Part shown: positions 1-10,802 of the stretch, in pieces
Position numbering within the stretch: the stretch's first letter is position 1
Layout of the letters: each line of letters opens with the position of its first letter
Assembly: GCF_026540855.1 (NCBI RefSeq)
Contig: NZ_JALNUP010000003.1
Span: 1 to 64,000, forward strand
Direction of reading: 5' to 3'
Origin: Sphingomonas sp. GC_Shp_5
GTDB lineage: Bacteria; Pseudomonadota; Alphaproteobacteria; Sphingomonadales; Sphingomonadaceae
Length of the DNA: 64,000 nucleotides
Notes under the pieces: generated by a model
Told to the model about the DNA's origin: nothing
Seen by the model: only the letters and a program-made list of their open reading frames with translations
Databases searched by the model: none
Translations under genes and position numbers: made by a program

Positions 1-857
1 CGTGACGGCTCGGCGCGGGCGAGCAGGAAGATATCGTAGGACGGCTCGGCATCGGCGTGGAGCAACGGCCACAGCCGCCCCTTGGCGACCGCCTCTTCAG
101 CCGCCAGCACGGGCACGAAGCCGATGCCGACGCCGAGCGTGATCAGGCGGATCGCCTCGTTGATGTCCTCGGCACGGCCGGTGGCGCGGCCGCCGAGCCG
201 ATAGCGTCGCCGCAGCCGGGTGATGGTGTCGAGCTCGTCCTCCCCGGTGAGGACGAAGCCCTCGTCCTTGAGTTCGCCGAGCCGCTCGACCCGGTGCCCG
301 AACAAGGGATGGCTGCGCGCGCAATAGAGCTGCTGGCGTTCGACGAACAGCGGTTCGTAGACCAGCCCGCCGCGCACCGCGCTGTCATAGCCGACGCCGA
401 TCTCGGCCTCGCCATGTTCCAGCGCATCGAGCACCGCCCGCCACGGCGACACGCGGATCTCGATGTGGATGTTGGGGTTGCGGCGGTGGAAGCTGCCGAT
501 CGCCTCGTCGAACTCGGGCGAGGAGACGGCGGAGATGAGCTGGATGCGCACCACGCCCTCGATCCGCTTGGTCGCCTGGGCCACCTGGTGGGGCACCATC
601 CGTGCCGCTTCCAGCATTTCCTCGCACAAGGCGAGCAGCGCCGTGCCTGCCGCCGTCGTCTCCACCCCTGCCGACGAGCGGTTGAGCAGTTGCACGCCGA
701 CCTGCTCTTCGAGACGCTTGAGCGCGGCGCTGATGCTCGGCTGCTGCTTGTTGAGCCGGCGCGCCGCGGCCCCGATCCCGCCCGCGCGCACGATCTCGAC
801 GAAGGTGCGCAGCAGGTTCCAGTCGACCCGGCTGGCGAACGTCTTGTCAGGCAGCAT
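1..857 (-). CDS. LysR-family transcriptional regulator (C-terminus beyond window edge)
   Basis: The reading frame runs from an ATG at 857 to the window edge without a stop, giving about 285 residues. The N-terminus has a LysR winged helix-turn-helix (about residues 12-70) with the core AARRLNKQQPSISAALKRLE and the usual wing QLLNRSSAG. It is followed by a LysR substrate-binding fold, with elements such as VRIQLISAVSSPEF and the late ITLGVGIGFVPVLAAEEAV. A GTG directly precedes the ATG. The gene follows a membrane-protein gene and a hydroxylase gene on the same strand after a gap of about 110 bp, so it could be co-transcribed, but its target cannot be told. The true end and the downstream neighbour are outside the window. 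LysR membership is secure; the ligand is unknown. Confidence 0.9.
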   Translation of the reverse strand, partial: MLPDKTFASRVDWNLLRTFVEIVRAGGIGAAARRLNKQQPSISAALKRLEEQVGVQLLNRSSAGVETTAAGTALLALCEEMLEAARMVPHQVAQATKRIEGVVRIQLISAVSSPEFDEAIGSFHRRNPNIHIEIRVSPWRAVLDALEHGEAEIGVGYDSAVRGGLVYEPLFVERQQLYCARSHPLFGHRVERLGELKDEGFVLTGEDELDTITRLRRRYRLGGRATGRAEDINEAIRLITLGVGIGFVPVLAAEEAVAKGRLWPLLHADAEPSYDIFLLARAEPS

Positions 858-970
858 CACGTCGACCAAATGCCAAGCTCCACGATCCCGGGCCGGGCAC
901 CTTTAGCTGTGCGGGGTCGATCCGCAACGTGGTTGCCGGCTGATCGGGATACGGGAAGCGGGGCGAGCGA

Positions 971-1636
971 TCAGGCGCCGATCAGGCTTTTCCTGAACAG
1001 CGCCTTGATCCGCCGATCCTCGAGGATCCGCCCGATCACGTAGAGGGCGGCGAAGATACCGGCGAAGACATAGCCGGTGGTCGGCGACGGCTTCTTGTCC
1101 TTCTCGGCGCCCTTCTTCTTGGACTTGTCGGGCTCGGGCGCGCCCAGCGCCTTGTCGATCGGGTTGAGCGGCACGGGCGTCTTCTTGGCGTCTGGCTTCT
1201 TGCCCTTGGCTTCAATATTCGGTTTCTCGAACTTGCCGACGAACACCGTCGCCTGCGCAAAGAAGAGGAACAGCAGCGGCGCGAGGAAGCAGAACAGCAG
1301 CGCGCGGCTGGCGAGGCGATAGCGCAGCACCGGCCCGGCCTCGCCCTGCTCGATCCGCAGCACGCCGCCGTCGAACACGGCCATCTTGTCCTGGGCCGCG
1401 GCCTCCTTCTTGCTGAACGTCAGCGTCTCACCGGTGCGGTCGCGGCTGGTGCCGCGCTCGCGAAACAAGGGGTCGAGCCGATCGAATGCGTCATCGCTTG
1501 ACTCGCCGGGGGCGAGCGGAAGGCTGCCCGTGACGTGCCAGATCCCGTCGAACCGCGACAACAGGGATCGGTGGGGAGCAGTGTCCGCCGGCGCGGTGAA
1601 CGGCAGGGCGGACGCCGTTGACGTGGCGCCGGTCAC
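971..1636 (-). CDS. two-helix membrane protein of unknown function
   Basis: This 221-residue protein has no family I recognise. It starts with a polar N-terminal domain (about 1-105). A hydrophobic segment follows at about 111-128 (ALLFCFLAPLLFLFFA), then a long Lys/Pro/Asp-rich linker (about 136-185, with runs such as KGKKPDAKK and KSKKKGAEKDKKP), a second hydrophobic segment (about 188-204) and a short basic tail. The two helices and charged linker suggest an inner-membrane protein with the linker on one face. Its ATG overlaps the end of the upstream hydroxylase gene by four bases (ATGA), so the two are probably translationally coupled and may act together at the membrane. No catalytic motif is visible. 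Confidence 0.75.
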   Translation of the reverse strand: MTGATSTASALPFTAPADTAPHRSLLSRFDGIWHVTGSLPLAPGESSDDAFDRLDPLFRERGTSRDRTGETLTFSKKEAAAQDKMAVFDGGVLRIEQGEAGPVLRYRLASRALLFCFLAPLLFLFFAQATVFVGKFEKPNIEAKGKKPDAKKTPVPLNPIDKALGAPEPDKSKKKGAEKDKKPSPTTGYVFAGIFAALYVIGRILEDRRIKALFRKSLIGA

Positions 1637-2622
1637 TCGGCCGGCACCGCGGCGCCGAGGTTGCCGCGGCCGAAGCGATCCTTGATGCTCTTCCAGCCTT
1701 CGGTGAAGGTATAGGTCATCGTCTCCTTGATCGACATCGGGCGACCGCCCTCCATGCCGAGCAGTTCCGCCTCGCCGTCGACGCAGGTGCCGAACATGCG
1801 GTCGATAATCACCCAGGTGTTGGAATAGTTGCTGCGGCTGGCCTCATAGTCCTGCGAGTGATGGACGCTGTGATGCTCGGTGGTGTTGAACATGAAGCGC
1901 CACCAGCGCGGCGAGTTGAAGCGGACATTGATGTGCTGATAGGTGCCGACGGCAAGGCCGAAGGCGCCGGCGAGCAGCGCCGCCCGCGGCACGAAATCGA
2001 AGAACCCGCCGACGCCGAGCCCGATCAGGAACAGCTCCACCGGGTTGCCAACCGCGCCCTTGTTGACGTTGAGCTGGGTGATGTAGTGGTGCGGTGCGTG
2101 GGCCAGCCACAGGGGATGCCAATTGTGCATGCCGCGGTGCATCCAATATTGGCCGAAATCGAACACGAACGAGATCAGGAACGCCTGCAGCAGCAGCGGC
2201 AGTCCGGTGAACCAGGCGAACTTGTCCCAGTTGAAGGCGTGCTGGACCGCCTCGATCATCACGCCGTCGCCGATGTAGGAATCGACCATGCGCAGCACGG
2301 TGAAGCCGAGGCCGACATAGAACAGGTCGCTGGTCAGCTCCTTCCAGGTCAGCCGCCAGCTCTCGTGGCGCGGGGTGAGCCATTCGAGGCCGAGCAGCAG
2401 CACCTTGAAGCCGACGCCGATGCCGATCGCGGTGGAGGCCTTGGCGATCGAGTTGGGCGCATAGAACCAGAAGGCGATCAGCGCGAACAGCATGGTCGGC
2501 TGGAACCAGGTGAAGAAGATCTGCTTAACCGGGCCGCCTTCGACCTTGGGGATATTCTCCCACCCGACGGTAACGGGCGCCTGCGCGCCGATCACCCGCT
2601 TGCCTACGCGAACACCGTCCAT
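1633..2622 (-). CDS. sterol desaturase / fatty acid hydroxylase superfamily protein
   Basis: About 329 residues. The protein carries the histidine clusters of the membrane di-iron hydroxylase superfamily: HRGMHNWH, then LAHAPHHY, then HHSVHHSQDYE near the C-terminus. These His residues are the expected di-iron ligands. Several hydrophobic stretches (for example LFALIAFWFYA and LLLQAFLISFVFDF) fit the usual four to six membrane helices. The family uses O2 to hydroxylate or desaturate lipid chains or sterols; the substrate here is not evident. Start chosen at ATG 2622; a GTG two codons earlier (2628) is also possible. The stop overlaps the start of the following membrane-protein gene. It is divergent from the RND pump operon across a gap of about 395 bp. 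Confidence 0.85.
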   Translation of the reverse strand: MDGVRVGKRVIGAQAPVTVGWENIPKVEGGPVKQIFFTWFQPTMLFALIAFWFYAPNSIAKASTAIGIGVGFKVLLLGLEWLTPRHESWRLTWKELTSDLFYVGLGFTVLRMVDSYIGDGVMIEAVQHAFNWDKFAWFTGLPLLLQAFLISFVFDFGQYWMHRGMHNWHPLWLAHAPHHYITQLNVNKGAVGNPVELFLIGLGVGGFFDFVPRAALLAGAFGLAVGTYQHINVRFNSPRWWRFMFNTTEHHSVHHSQDYEASRSNYSNTWVIIDRMFGTCVDGEAELLGMEGGRPMSIKETMTYTFTEGWKSIKDRFGRGNLGAAVPAE

Positions 2623-3017
2623 TGCCACCCCGTTCCGCCAAGTTGCAGAAAAGAGAATGTCCCAAATCGCGCCGTAACGTCATACGTCATCGAACGTATA
2701 AGCGGGTGTCGTGGCGTTGCTCAGGCTCAGGCGCTGCCGACCGATCGAGCCCACAGCTTGTCCCGCGCCTGCGTCACGCGGGCATAGACGCGATCGGCGC
2801 CTTCGTCGGCGCACCATGAGATCCTTCGCCAACAAAGTCGGGGGAGAGTCGCCGACAACAACGTAAAGCGCCGCGTGGGCACGATGTGTAAGCCGGCGTT
2901 CAGGTTTGTGGCCTCACGGCGCGACGACCCGCTGCTCATCACCGCAGAATCGCAATTTGCAGTTCACAACCCTCGCCATTTCCCGGCAATAGAGTGATCG
3001 ACTGGCACGGAGGATCA
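2623..3017. promoter_or_regulatory. divergent intergenic region between hydroxylase and RND pump operon
   Basis: No convincing gene. The region must hold promoters for both directions. Near 2675-2705 there are closely spaced CGTCAT and ACGTCAT elements and a nearby CGTATAAGCG, which could be regulatory repeats. A short minus-strand frame (2727-2942, 71 codons) has no recognisable domain and no clear ribosome-binding site. A GGAGG at about 3010-3014 is the ribosome-binding site of the pump adaptor. Confidence 0.4.
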
Positions 3018-4340
3018 ATGACCGCTCATCTTTCCGACAGCGACTACCATCCTGACGAACATATTCCCGCCCCGTCGCCCGCGCTCACCCGGCGCGGTCG
3101 TGTGACGAGCTGGATCGCGGGGCTGATCGGGCTGGTGCTGCTGATCGCGCTGGCCGTGTGGCTGTCCGGCCACGCGGCAAGTGGTGGAAAGGGCAAGGCG
3201 GGCGCCGGTCGCCAGGGCGGTCGTAGTCGCGGCGGCGGGGGTCCCGGCGGCGGCATGAACCAGCCGACCACGGTCGGCACCGCCAAGGCGGTGGCGGCGG
3301 ATCTGCCGATCGAGATCGAGGCGCTCGGCACCGTGACGCCGGCAGCGACGGTGACCGTCCGCCCGCAGGTGTCGGGCACGATCACCCAGCTGCTCTATCG
3401 CGAGGGCCAGCGGGTGAGCCGTGGCCAGGTGCTCGCGGTGATCGATCCGCGTCCCTATCAGGCCGCCCTGCTCCAGGCGCAGGGCGCGCTGCAGCGCGAT
3501 CAGGCGCAGCTCACCAACGCGCGGCTGACGCTGCAGCGCTATCAGACGCTGCTCAAGCAGGATTCGATCGCGCGCCAGGACGTCGATACCCAGGCGGCGA
3601 CGGTGCAGCAGCTCCAGGGCACCGCCAACGTCGATCGCGGCGCGGTGCAGACGGCGCAGATCAATCTCGGCTATACCCGCATCGTCTCGCCGGTCGCCGG
3701 CCGGGTCGGGCTGAAAGTGGTCGATGTCGGCAATTACATTGCCGCGGGCGACACCAACGGGCTGGTGGTGGTCACCACGCTGCAGCCGATCGACGTCGAA
3801 TTCGCCGTGCCGCAGCAGCAGGTGCCGATGATCCAGCAGCGCGTCGGCCAGGGCGCGCGCATCCCCGCGCTCGCGCTCGACAGCACGCGCAGCCAGACAC
3901 TCGACAGCGGCGCCTTCTCGACCCTCAACAACCAGGTCGACACCACCACCGGCACGGTGCGCGGCAAGGCGCGGTTCGCCAATGCCGCCAACCAGCTCTA
4001 CCCCAGCCAGTTCGTCAACGTCCGGCTGACCGCGAACACCGTGCAGGGCGCGGTGACGATCCCGCCCTCCGCCGTGCGCTCGGGCCCCGATGGCAGCTTC
4101 GTCTGGCTGCTGAAAGGCGATCGCACCGTCACCGAACGCAAGGTCAAGACCGGCGCCACCACCGCCGACAGGGTGCAGGTGACGCAAGGGCTGGCGCTCG
4201 GCGAGACGGTGGTCACCGATGGCGGCGACCGGCTCAACGAGGGCGCCAAGGTCGCGCTGCCGGGCGATCAGCCGGCATCGGGCGGCAAGAACGGTAGCAA
4301 GCACCGCCGTGGTGGCGCCGCCTCCGCCGCGAACGGCTGA
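3018..4340 (+). CDS. mdtA: RND efflux periplasmic adaptor (MdtA-like membrane fusion protein)
   Basis: A 440-residue HlyD/MdtA-type adaptor. A short cytoplasmic N-terminus leads into one membrane helix ([17 protein letters not shown], about 34-51), then a Gly/Arg-rich linker ([19 protein letters not shown]). Next come the split lipoyl/barrel-sandwich halves ([20 protein letters not shown] and [17 protein letters not shown]) flanking an alpha-helical hairpin (about 155-225), then beta-barrel and membrane-proximal domains. It would bridge the RND permeases to the outer-membrane channel. The start at ATG 3018 was chosen because GGAGG lies six bases upstream; an upstream GTG at 2994 lacks such a site. 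It is the first gene of a four-gene operon. The symbol is given by resemblance to the two-permease MdtABC type; substrates are unknown. Confidence 0.9.
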   Translation: MTAHLSDSDYHPDEHIPAPSPALTRRGRVTSWIAGLIGLVLLIALAVWLSGHAASGGKGKAGAGRQGGRSRGGGGPGGGMNQPTTVGTAKAVAADLPIEIEALGTVTPAATVTVRPQVSGTITQLLYREGQRVSRGQVLAVIDPRPYQAALLQAQGALQRDQAQLTNARLTLQRYQTLLKQDSIARQDVDTQAATVQQLQGTANVDRGAVQTAQINLGYTRIVSPVAGRVGLKVVDVGNYIAAGDTNGLVVVTTLQPIDVEFAVPQQQVPMIQQRVGQGARIPALALDSTRSQTLDSGAFSTLNNQVDTTTGTVRGKARFANAANQLYPSQFVNVRLTANTVQGAVTIPPSAVRSGPDGSFVWLLKGDRTVTERKVKTGATTADRVQVTQGLALGETVVTDGGDRLNEGAKVALPGDQPASGGKNGSKHRRGGAASAANG

Positions 4341-4353
4341 GGATCACGCCACC

Positions 4354-7300
4354 ATGGGTCCGTCCCGCCTCTTCATCCTGCGCCCGGTCGCGACCGCCTT
4401 GTTCATGGTCGCGATCGTGCTCGCCGGGCTGGTCGGCTTCCGATCGCTGTCGCTGTCGGCGCTGCCGGGAGTGGATTATCCGACCATCCAGGTGACGACG
4501 CTCTATCCCGGCGGCAGCCCCGAGGTGATGAGCCAGACGGTGACGGCGCCGCTGGAGCGCAATTTCGGCGAAATGCCGGGGCTGTCGCGGATGGAATCCA
4601 CCAGCTCGTCGGGCGCGTCGGTGATCACCCTCCAGTTCAACCTGTCCGAAGGCCTCGATGTCGCCGAACAGGAGGTGCAGGCGGCGATCAACGCCTCGCA
4701 GGCGCTGCTTCCGGCCGATCTGCCTGCCCCGCCGGTCTATGCCAAGGTCAACCCCGCCGACGCGCCGATCCTGACGCTGGCGATCACCTCCAAGACAATG
4801 CCGCTCACCCAGGTGCAGTCGCTGGTCGACACCCGGCTGGCGCAGAAGATCAGCCAGGTCTCGGGCGTCGGGCTGGTCGGACTCGCGGGCGGGCAGAAGC
4901 CGGCGATGCGGATCCAGGCCGATACGCAGAAGCTGTCGAGCTATGGCCTCAGCCTCGCCCAGGTGGAAACGGCGATCTCCAACGCCAACGCCAATGCGGC
5001 CAAGGGCAGCTTCGACGGCCCCAGCCGGGCCTATCAGATCAACGCCAACGACCAGCTCGAGAGCGTCGACGATTACAAGAACCTGATCCTCACCTACCAG
5101 AACAGCGCCCCGGTCCGCCTCAAGGACGTCGCCAACGTCGTCGAGGCCGCCGAGAATGCCCGGCTCGGTGCGCTCGCCAACACCACGCAGGCGATCATCC
5201 TCAACGTCCAGCGCCAGCCCGGCGCCAACGTGATCGCCACCACCGACGCGATCAAGCAGCAGCTTCCCGATCTGCTCAAGAGCCTGCCCGCCGGGCTCGA
5301 CGCGACCGTGCTCGCCGATCGCACCACCGGAATCCGCGCCTCGGTGCACGATGTCGAATTCGAGCTGCTGCTCGCGGTGATGCTCGTCGTGCTGGTGATC
5401 TTCTTCTTCCTGCACTCCGCGCGCGCGACGCTGGTCGCGGCGCTGGCGGTGCCGATCAGCCTGATCGGCACCTTCGGGGTGATGTACCTGCTCGATTTCA
5501 GCCTCGACAACCTCAGCCTGATGGCGCTGACGATCGCGACGGGCTTCGTCGTCGATGACGCGATCGTGATGATCGAGAACATCCAGCGCCACATCGAGGA
5601 AGGCATGACCCCGTTCGACGCGGCGCTGCGCGGGGCGGGCGAGATCGGCTTCACGATCATCTCGCTGACGGTGTCGCTGATCGCGGTGCTGATCCCGCTG
5701 CTGTTCATGGGCGACATCGTCGGCCGGCTGTTCCGCGAGTTCGCGGTGACGCTGGCGGTGACGATCCTGATCTCGGCGGTGGTGTCGCTGACGCTGACGC
5801 CGATGCTGTCGGCGCGCTGGCTCAAGCGGCCGGAGGAAGAGCGGCCAAGCCGCATCGCCCAGCGGTCGGCACAGGGGTTCACCTGGGTGGAAGCCCGCTA
5901 TGCGCGCGGGCTCGATTGGGTGCTCGCCCGGCGGTTCGCGACGCTGATGGTCGCGATCGCGACGCTGGGGCTAACCGTGCTGCTCTACCTCGTCATCCCC
6001 AAGGGGCTGTTCCCCACCCAGGATACCGGGCAGCTGCAGGCTCGGATCATCGCCGCCAACGGCGTGTCCTACGACCGCATGACGCAGCTCCAGGCGCAGG
6101 CGGCGCGGCTGATCCTGCAGGATCCCGCGGTCGCCTCGCTATCGTCGTTCGTCGGCGTCGACGGGTCGAACAACGCCGCGCTTAATGCGGGCACGATGCT
6201 GATCAACCTCAAGGACGATCATGGCAGCCAGGCAAGCGTGATGAACCGGCTGAAGGAGGACGTCGACGGCGTGCCCGGGCTGACGCTCTATCTCCAGCCA
6301 ACCCAGGACCTGACGATCGACGCCGAGAGCGGCCCCACCCAATATCGCATCGCCGTGCAGGGGGCGAACACCGCCGACGTGACCGCGGAGACCAAGCGCA
6401 TCGTCGCCGCGCTCCAGCATGTCGCCAAGATCGCGAACGTGTCGAGCGACGCCGGCGCGACCGGGCCGTCGGCGGTGGTGACGCTTAACCGCGACACCGC
6501 GAGCCGGCTCGCGATCACCGCCTCCAGCCTCGACGACACGCTCTATTCGGCGTTCGGCCAGCGCATCGTCTCGACGATCTTTACCGAGACCACGCAATAT
6601 CGCGTCATCCTCGAGGCGGCGCCCGGGCTGGTGAAGGACCCACAGTCGCTGGGGCTGCTGCACCTGCCCGCGAGCGGCGGCGCCACCCCGCTCAATGCGG
6701 TGGCGACGATCACCGAGGGCCAGTCGCCGCTGTCGATCACCCATGTCGGCCAGTTCCCCGCGGCGACGATCAACTTCGATACCGCGCCCGGCGTGTCGCT
6801 CGGCACCGCGAGCTCGGCGATCGAGGCCGAGCTGACCAGGCTCCAGCTGAAGCCCGGCATCACCACCGTGTTCCTCGGCGCGGCAGGCGCGTTCTCGTCG
6901 TCGCTCAACAACCAATTGTGGCTGATCCTCGCCGCCGTCGTGTGCGTCTACATCGTCCTAGGCGTGCTCTACGAGAGCTTCATCCACCCGGTGACGATCC
7001 TCTCCACCCTGCCCTCGGCGGCGGTCGGCGCGCTGCTCGCCTTGTGGGTGACGGGCCATGACCTCGACATCATCGGCATCATTGGCATCGTGCTGCTGAT
7101 CGGCATCGTGAAGAAGAACGCGATCATGATGATCGACTTCGCGATCGCTGCCGAACGCGACGAGGGACTGGCGCCGGCCGCGGCGATCCGCCAGGCCGCG
7201 ATCCTACGCTTCCGGCCGATCCTGATGACGACACTTGCCGCGCTGTTCGCCGCTGTGCCGCTGATGATCGGCCTCGGCGAAGGCGCCGAGCTGCGCCGGC

Positions 7301-7470
7301 CGCTCGGCATCGCCATCTTCGGCGGGCTGATGGTCAGCCAGCTGCTGACGATGTTCACCACCCCGATCGTCTACCTCTATTTCGATCGCGGCCAGCAATG
7401 GTTCGCCCGGCGCGGCTGGGGGGCCAAGCACACGCCCAACGTCGGCCCCGAATCCGAAGCCCACGCGTGA
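4354..7470 (+). CDS. mdtB: RND multidrug efflux permease, MdtB-like
   Basis: A 1038-residue RND (HAE1) permease, the normal length. The N-terminus has the family start [20 protein letters not shown] and the periplasmic signature [18 protein letters not shown]. Helix 4 carries the proton-relay pair in [13 protein letters not shown], and the C-terminal half repeats the fold with [17 protein letters not shown] and the conserved [16 protein letters not shown]. It would exchange periplasmic or membrane drugs for protons at the inner membrane. ATG 4354 is used because it gives the canonical N-terminus; the frame is open further upstream inside the adaptor gene. Its stop overlaps the GTG start of the next permease (GTGA), so the two are likely made together as a mixed trimer, as in MdtBC. 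Confidence 0.93.
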   Translation: MGPSRLFILRPVATALFMVAIVLAGLVGFRSLSLSALPGVDYPTIQVTTLYPGGSPEVMSQTVTAPLERNFGEMPGLSRMESTSSSGASVITLQFNLSEGLDVAEQEVQAAINASQALLPADLPAPPVYAKVNPADAPILTLAITSKTMPLTQVQSLVDTRLAQKISQVSGVGLVGLAGGQKPAMRIQADTQKLSSYGLSLAQVETAISNANANAAKGSFDGPSRAYQINANDQLESVDDYKNLILTYQNSAPVRLKDVANVVEAAENARLGALANTTQAIILNVQRQPGANVIATTDAIKQQLPDLLKSLPAGLDATVLADRTTGIRASVHDVEFELLLAVMLVVLVIFFFLHSARATLVAALAVPISLIGTFGVMYLLDFSLDNLSLMALTIATGFVVDDAIVMIENIQRHIEEGMTPFDAALRGAGEIGFTIISLTVSLIAVLIPLLFMGDIVGRLFREFAVTLAVTILISAVVSLTLTPMLSARWLKRPEEERPSRIAQRSAQGFTWVEARYARGLDWVLARRFATLMVAIATLGLTVLLYLVIPKGLFPTQDTGQLQARIIAANGVSYDRMTQLQAQAARLILQDPAVASLSSFVGVDGSNNAALNAGTMLINLKDDHGSQASVMNRLKEDVDGVPGLTLYLQPTQDLTIDAESGPTQYRIAVQGANTADVTAETKRIVAALQHVAKIANVSSDAGATGPSAVVTLNRDTASRLAITASSLDDTLYSAFGQRIVSTIFTETTQYRVILEAAPGLVKDPQSLGLLHLPASGGATPLNAVATITEGQSPLSITHVGQFPAATINFDTAPGVSLGTASSAIEAELTRLQLKPGITTVFLGAAGAFSSSLNNQLWLILAAVVCVYIVLGVLYESFIHPVTILSTLPSAAVGALLALWVTGHDLDIIGIIGIVLLIGIVKKNAIMMIDFAIAAERDEGLAPAAAIRQAAILRFRPILMTTLAALFAAVPLMIGLGEGAELRRPLGIAIFGGLMVSQLLTMFTTPIVYLYFDRGQQWFARRGWGAKHTPNVGPESEAHA

Positions 7471-10400
7471 ACCTGTCGGGTCCCTTCATCCGCCGTCCGA
7501 TCGGCACCATGCTGCTGACGATCGGGCTGGCGCTGGCGGGGATCGCCGGCTTTTTCAGCCTGCCGGTGGCGCCGCTGCCGCAGATCGACTTCCCGACGAT
7601 CAGCGTCAGCGCCAGCCTGTCGGGGGCGAGCCCCGAAGTGATGGCGCAAAGCGTCGCGACCCCGCTCGAACGGCGATTGTCGGCGATCGCCGGGGTGACG
7701 GAGATGACCTCGCAGAGCTCGCTCGGCTCGACGCGGATCAACATGCAGTTCGACCTGTCGAAGAACATCGACGGCGCCGCGCGCGAGGTGCAGGCGGCGA
7801 TCAACGCCAGCCGGGTCGACCTGCCCGCAACGCTCAAGCAGAACCCCACCTACCGCAAGGTCAACCCCGCCAATCAGCCGGTGGTGACGCTGGCGCTGAC
7901 CTCGCCGACCAAATCGGCGGGGCAGATCTATGACGCCGTCTCCAACATCGTCCAGCAGCGCATGCTGCAAATCCAGGGCGTCGGCGACGTCGAGGTCGGC
8001 GGCGGCTCGCTCCCGGCGGTGCGGGTGGACGTCAATCCCTATCGCCTCAACGCCTATGGCATCGCCATGGAGGATGTGCGCGCCGCGATTCAAGCCGCCA
8101 ACGCCAACCGGCCCAAGGGGCTGCTCCAGGGCACCGGCGCGCGCGCGTGGCAGATCTACACCAACGCCCCCGGGCGCGTCGCCGCCGATTACCGGCCGCT
8201 GATCGTCGCCTGGCGCAACGGCGCCGCGGTGCAGCTGGCCGATGTCGCCGAGGTCACCGACAGCGTCGCCGATCTCCACACGCTCGGGCTGTTCAACGGA
8301 CAGCGCGCGGTGATCGTCAACATCACCCAGCAGCCCGGCGCCAACCTCATCCAGATGGTGGACGCGATCCGGGCGCAATTGCCCGGGATCCAGGCGGCGA
8401 TCCCCGCCGACGTCAAGCTCGACGTGGCGATGGATCGCACCAGCTCGATCCGCGCCTCGATCCGCGAGATCGAGATCACGGTGGTGATCGCGCTGATCCT
8501 GGTGGTGCTGGTGGTGCTCGCCTTTTTGCGCGACTTACGCGCGACGATGATCCCGGCGATTGCGACGATTGTGTCGCTGCTCGGCACCTTCGGAGTGATG
8601 TACCTGATCGGCTTCAGCCTCAACAATCTGTCGCTGATGGCGATCACCGTCGCCACGGGCTTCGTGGTGGATGACGCGATCGTGGTGCTGGAGAATACCA
8701 CCCGGCACCTCGAAACCGGGATGGGCCGGTTCGAGGCGGCATGGAAGGGCGCCTCGGAAGTCGGTTTCACCGTGCTGTCGATCTCGTTGAGCCTGGTCGC
8801 GGTGTTCATCCCCCTGCTGTTCCTTGGCGGGATCATCGGCCGGCTGTTCCGCGAATTCTCGGTCACGCTGTGCGTCGCGGTGCTGATCAGCCTGGTGCTG
8901 TCGCTCACCACCACGCCGATGCTGTGTGCCTGGTTCCTGCGCCCCGGCGATGCCGCGCAGGAGCGCCACCCGCAGGGCCGGCTCGCGCGCGGCTTCGAGC
9001 GCGGCTACCAGCGCATCGAGCGCGGCTATGCCCGGGCGCTGGACTGGGCCTTGTCGATGAAGCGGCTCGTTATCCTCCTGCTGGTCGCGGTGATGGGGCT
9101 CACCGTCTACCTCTACATCGTCGCGCCCAAGGGCTTTTTCCCGCAGCAGGAAAGCCCGTTGATCATGGCCGGCGTGCGCGCCGACGAGAGCGTTTCCTTC
9201 CAGTCGATGCAGGGCAAGCTGCAGCAGGTGGTCGGCATCATCCACCATGACCGCGCGGTGCAGAACGTGGTCGGCTTCACCGGCGGCAGCCGCGCCGGTG
9301 GCGCCTTCATCCTGATCGCGCTGAAACCCGTCGAGCAGCGCCCGGGGCAGAAGAGCACGATGGTGATCGAGCGGCTCCAGCGCGCCCTCCAGCCGGTCAC
9401 CGGCATCCGCCTGTTCCTGACGCCGATCCAGGATCTGCGCGCCGGCGGGCGCCAGGGCAATGCGACCTATCAATATACGCTGATGGCCGATTCGATGGCC
9501 GATCTTAAGACCTGGGCACAGAAGCTCAACGATGCGATGGCCGCCGACAAGACCTTCACCAACGTCGACAGCGATCTCGCCGAGAACGGCGTGGAAAGCT
9601 ATGTGACGATCGATCGGGACGCCGCCTCGCGGCTTGGCATCACCCCCCTCGCCGTAGACAACGCACTGTACGACGCGTTCGGCCAGCGCAGCGTCGCCAC
9701 CATCTACGAAGACATCAACCAATATAGCGTGATCCTTGGCTGGCGGCAGGACGCGACCACCGGCCCGCACGCGCTGCCCGACGTGCGCGTGCCGGTCGCG
9801 GCGGCGACGCCGACCGCCATCGCCGCCAATAGCGCGAGCAGCGCTACCAGCACCGGCCAGACCAGCGGCACCGCGACAACGACGACCGGCACCACCGCGG
9901 CGACCGGGACAATCGGGGCGACCGGCACCACCGCGGCGACCGCCACGACGGGCACCACCACAGCGGTCTCGCCCAACCCCGCCTTGCGCGATGCCTCAGC
10001 CGGATCGACGCTCAGCACCGCCGCCTCCACCATGGTCCCGCTCACCGCCATCTCCACCACCGGCCAGGCAGCCACCGCGGCAAGCATCAATCACCAGGGG
10101 ACCGAAGTCGCGGCCACCATCTCCTTCGATCTGCCCCCCGGCAAGACGCTCAGCCAGGCCGCCGAGGCGATCGCCGCGGCCGAGGCGAAGATCGCGATGC
10201 CCACCTCGGTCCACGGCACCTTCGCGGGTACCGCCCTTCAATATCAGCAGCAGCAAGGCTCGCAGCCGCTGCTGATCCTCGCGACGCTGGTGACCATCTA
10301 CATCGTGCTCGGCATGCTCTACGAAAACCTGATCCACCCGATCACGGTGCTCTCGACACTGCCGGCCGCCGGAGTCGGCGCCGTGCTGGCGCTGATGATG

Positions 10401-10802
10401 TTCGGGATGGAGTTCGACATCATCGCGCTGATCGGCGTCTTTCTGCTGCTCGGCATCGTCAAGAAGAACGCGATCTTGATCATCGATTTCGCGCTTGCCG
10501 CTCAGCGCGACCGCGGGCTGACGGCCGAGGCTGCCGCCCGCGAGGCGAGCCTGCTGCGCTTCCGGCCGATCCTGATGACCACCCTCGCCGCGGCGCTCGG
10601 CGCGCTGCCGCTGGCGATCGGCTTCGGCGAGGGCGCCGAGCTGCGCCGGCCGCTCGGCGTCGCCATCATCGGCGGGTTGATCGCCAGCCAGCTGCTCACG
10701 CTGATCACCACGCCCGTCGTCTATGTCGTGCTCGATCGGCTCTCGCGCCGCCGACGCCGCGACGGCACCCGTCGCTCCCGCTATCACGAGTTGCCCGCAT
10801 GA
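7467..10802 (+). CDS. mdtC: RND multidrug efflux permease, MdtC-like, with a Thr/Ala/Gly-rich insertion
   Basis: A 1111-residue RND permease, longer than its partner because of an insert. It begins at GTG 7467 ([20 protein letters not shown]), overlapping the stop of the preceding permease by four bases. Family motifs are intact: [20 protein letters not shown], the helix-4 [13 protein letters not shown], and [20 protein letters not shown]. Between the second-half periplasmic segment [15 protein letters not shown] and the resumption [15 protein letters not shown] lies a low-complexity stretch of about 80 residues (roughly 778-866) made almost only of Thr, Ala, Gly and Ser. I do not know this insert from E. 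coli MdtC or AcrB. The ATGA overlap with the next gene keeps the operon tightly coupled. Confidence 0.93.
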   Translation: MNLSGPFIRRPIGTMLLTIGLALAGIAGFFSLPVAPLPQIDFPTISVSASLSGASPEVMAQSVATPLERRLSAIAGVTEMTSQSSLGSTRINMQFDLSKNIDGAAREVQAAINASRVDLPATLKQNPTYRKVNPANQPVVTLALTSPTKSAGQIYDAVSNIVQQRMLQIQGVGDVEVGGGSLPAVRVDVNPYRLNAYGIAMEDVRAAIQAANANRPKGLLQGTGARAWQIYTNAPGRVAADYRPLIVAWRNGAAVQLADVAEVTDSVADLHTLGLFNGQRAVIVNITQQPGANLIQMVDAIRAQLPGIQAAIPADVKLDVAMDRTSSIRASIREIEITVVIALILVVLVVLAFLRDLRATMIPAIATIVSLLGTFGVMYLIGFSLNNLSLMAITVATGFVVDDAIVVLENTTRHLETGMGRFEAAWKGASEVGFTVLSISLSLVAVFIPLLFLGGIIGRLFREFSVTLCVAVLISLVLSLTTTPMLCAWFLRPGDAAQERHPQGRLARGFERGYQRIERGYARALDWALSMKRLVILLLVAVMGLTVYLYIVAPKGFFPQQESPLIMAGVRADESVSFQSMQGKLQQVVGIIHHDRAVQNVVGFTGGSRAGGAFILIALKPVEQRPGQKSTMVIERLQRALQPVTGIRLFLTPIQDLRAGGRQGNATYQYTLMADSMADLKTWAQKLNDAMAADKTFTNVDSDLAENGVESYVTIDRDAASRLGITPLAVDNALYDAFGQRSVATIYEDINQYSVILGWRQDATTGPHALPDVRVPVAAATPTAIAANSASSATSTGQTSGTATTTTGTTAATGTIGATGTTAATATTGTTTAVSPNPALRDASAGSTLSTAASTMVPLTAISTTGQAATAASINHQGTEVAATISFDLPPGKTLSQAAEAIAAAEAKIAMPTSVHGTFAGTALQYQQQQGSQPLLILATLVTIYIVLGMLYENLIHPITVLSTLPAAGVGAVLALMMFGMEFDIIALIGVFLLLGIVKKNAILIIDFALAAQRDRGLTAEAAAREASLLRFRPILMTTLAAALGALPLAIGFGEGAELRRPLGVAIIGGLIASQLLTLITTPVVYVVLDRLSRRRRRDGTRRSRYHELPA
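9799..10060 (+). repeat. low-complexity insert in MdtC-like permease with a 36-bp internal repeat
   Basis: Within the permease gene this stretch encodes mostly Thr, Ala, Gly and Ser. A 22-bp sequence beginning ACCGGCACCACCGCGG occurs at 9885-9906 and again at 9921-9942, a 36-base (12-codon) period, which keeps the reading frame. This suggests growth by slippage or unequal exchange. Surrounding codons are equally GC-rich, so there is no sign of a foreign insertion. Confidence 0.8.

Noticed and set aside
57..1043. Long open frame on the plus strand over the left-edge LysR gene
   Set aside because: It is antisense to a clear LysR protein, has Arg/Asp/His-rich composition typical of shadow frames in GC-rich genes, and shows no domain.
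3015..5592. Long minus-strand frames over the RND adaptor and first permease genes
   Set aside because: They are shadows of two genes with complete family signatures on the plus strand.
9885..9942. The direct repeats in the permease gene as a possible CRISPR or phage-variable cassette
   Set aside because: There are only two in-frame copies 36 bp apart within a coding sequence of simple composition, with no cas or reverse-transcriptase genes nearby.
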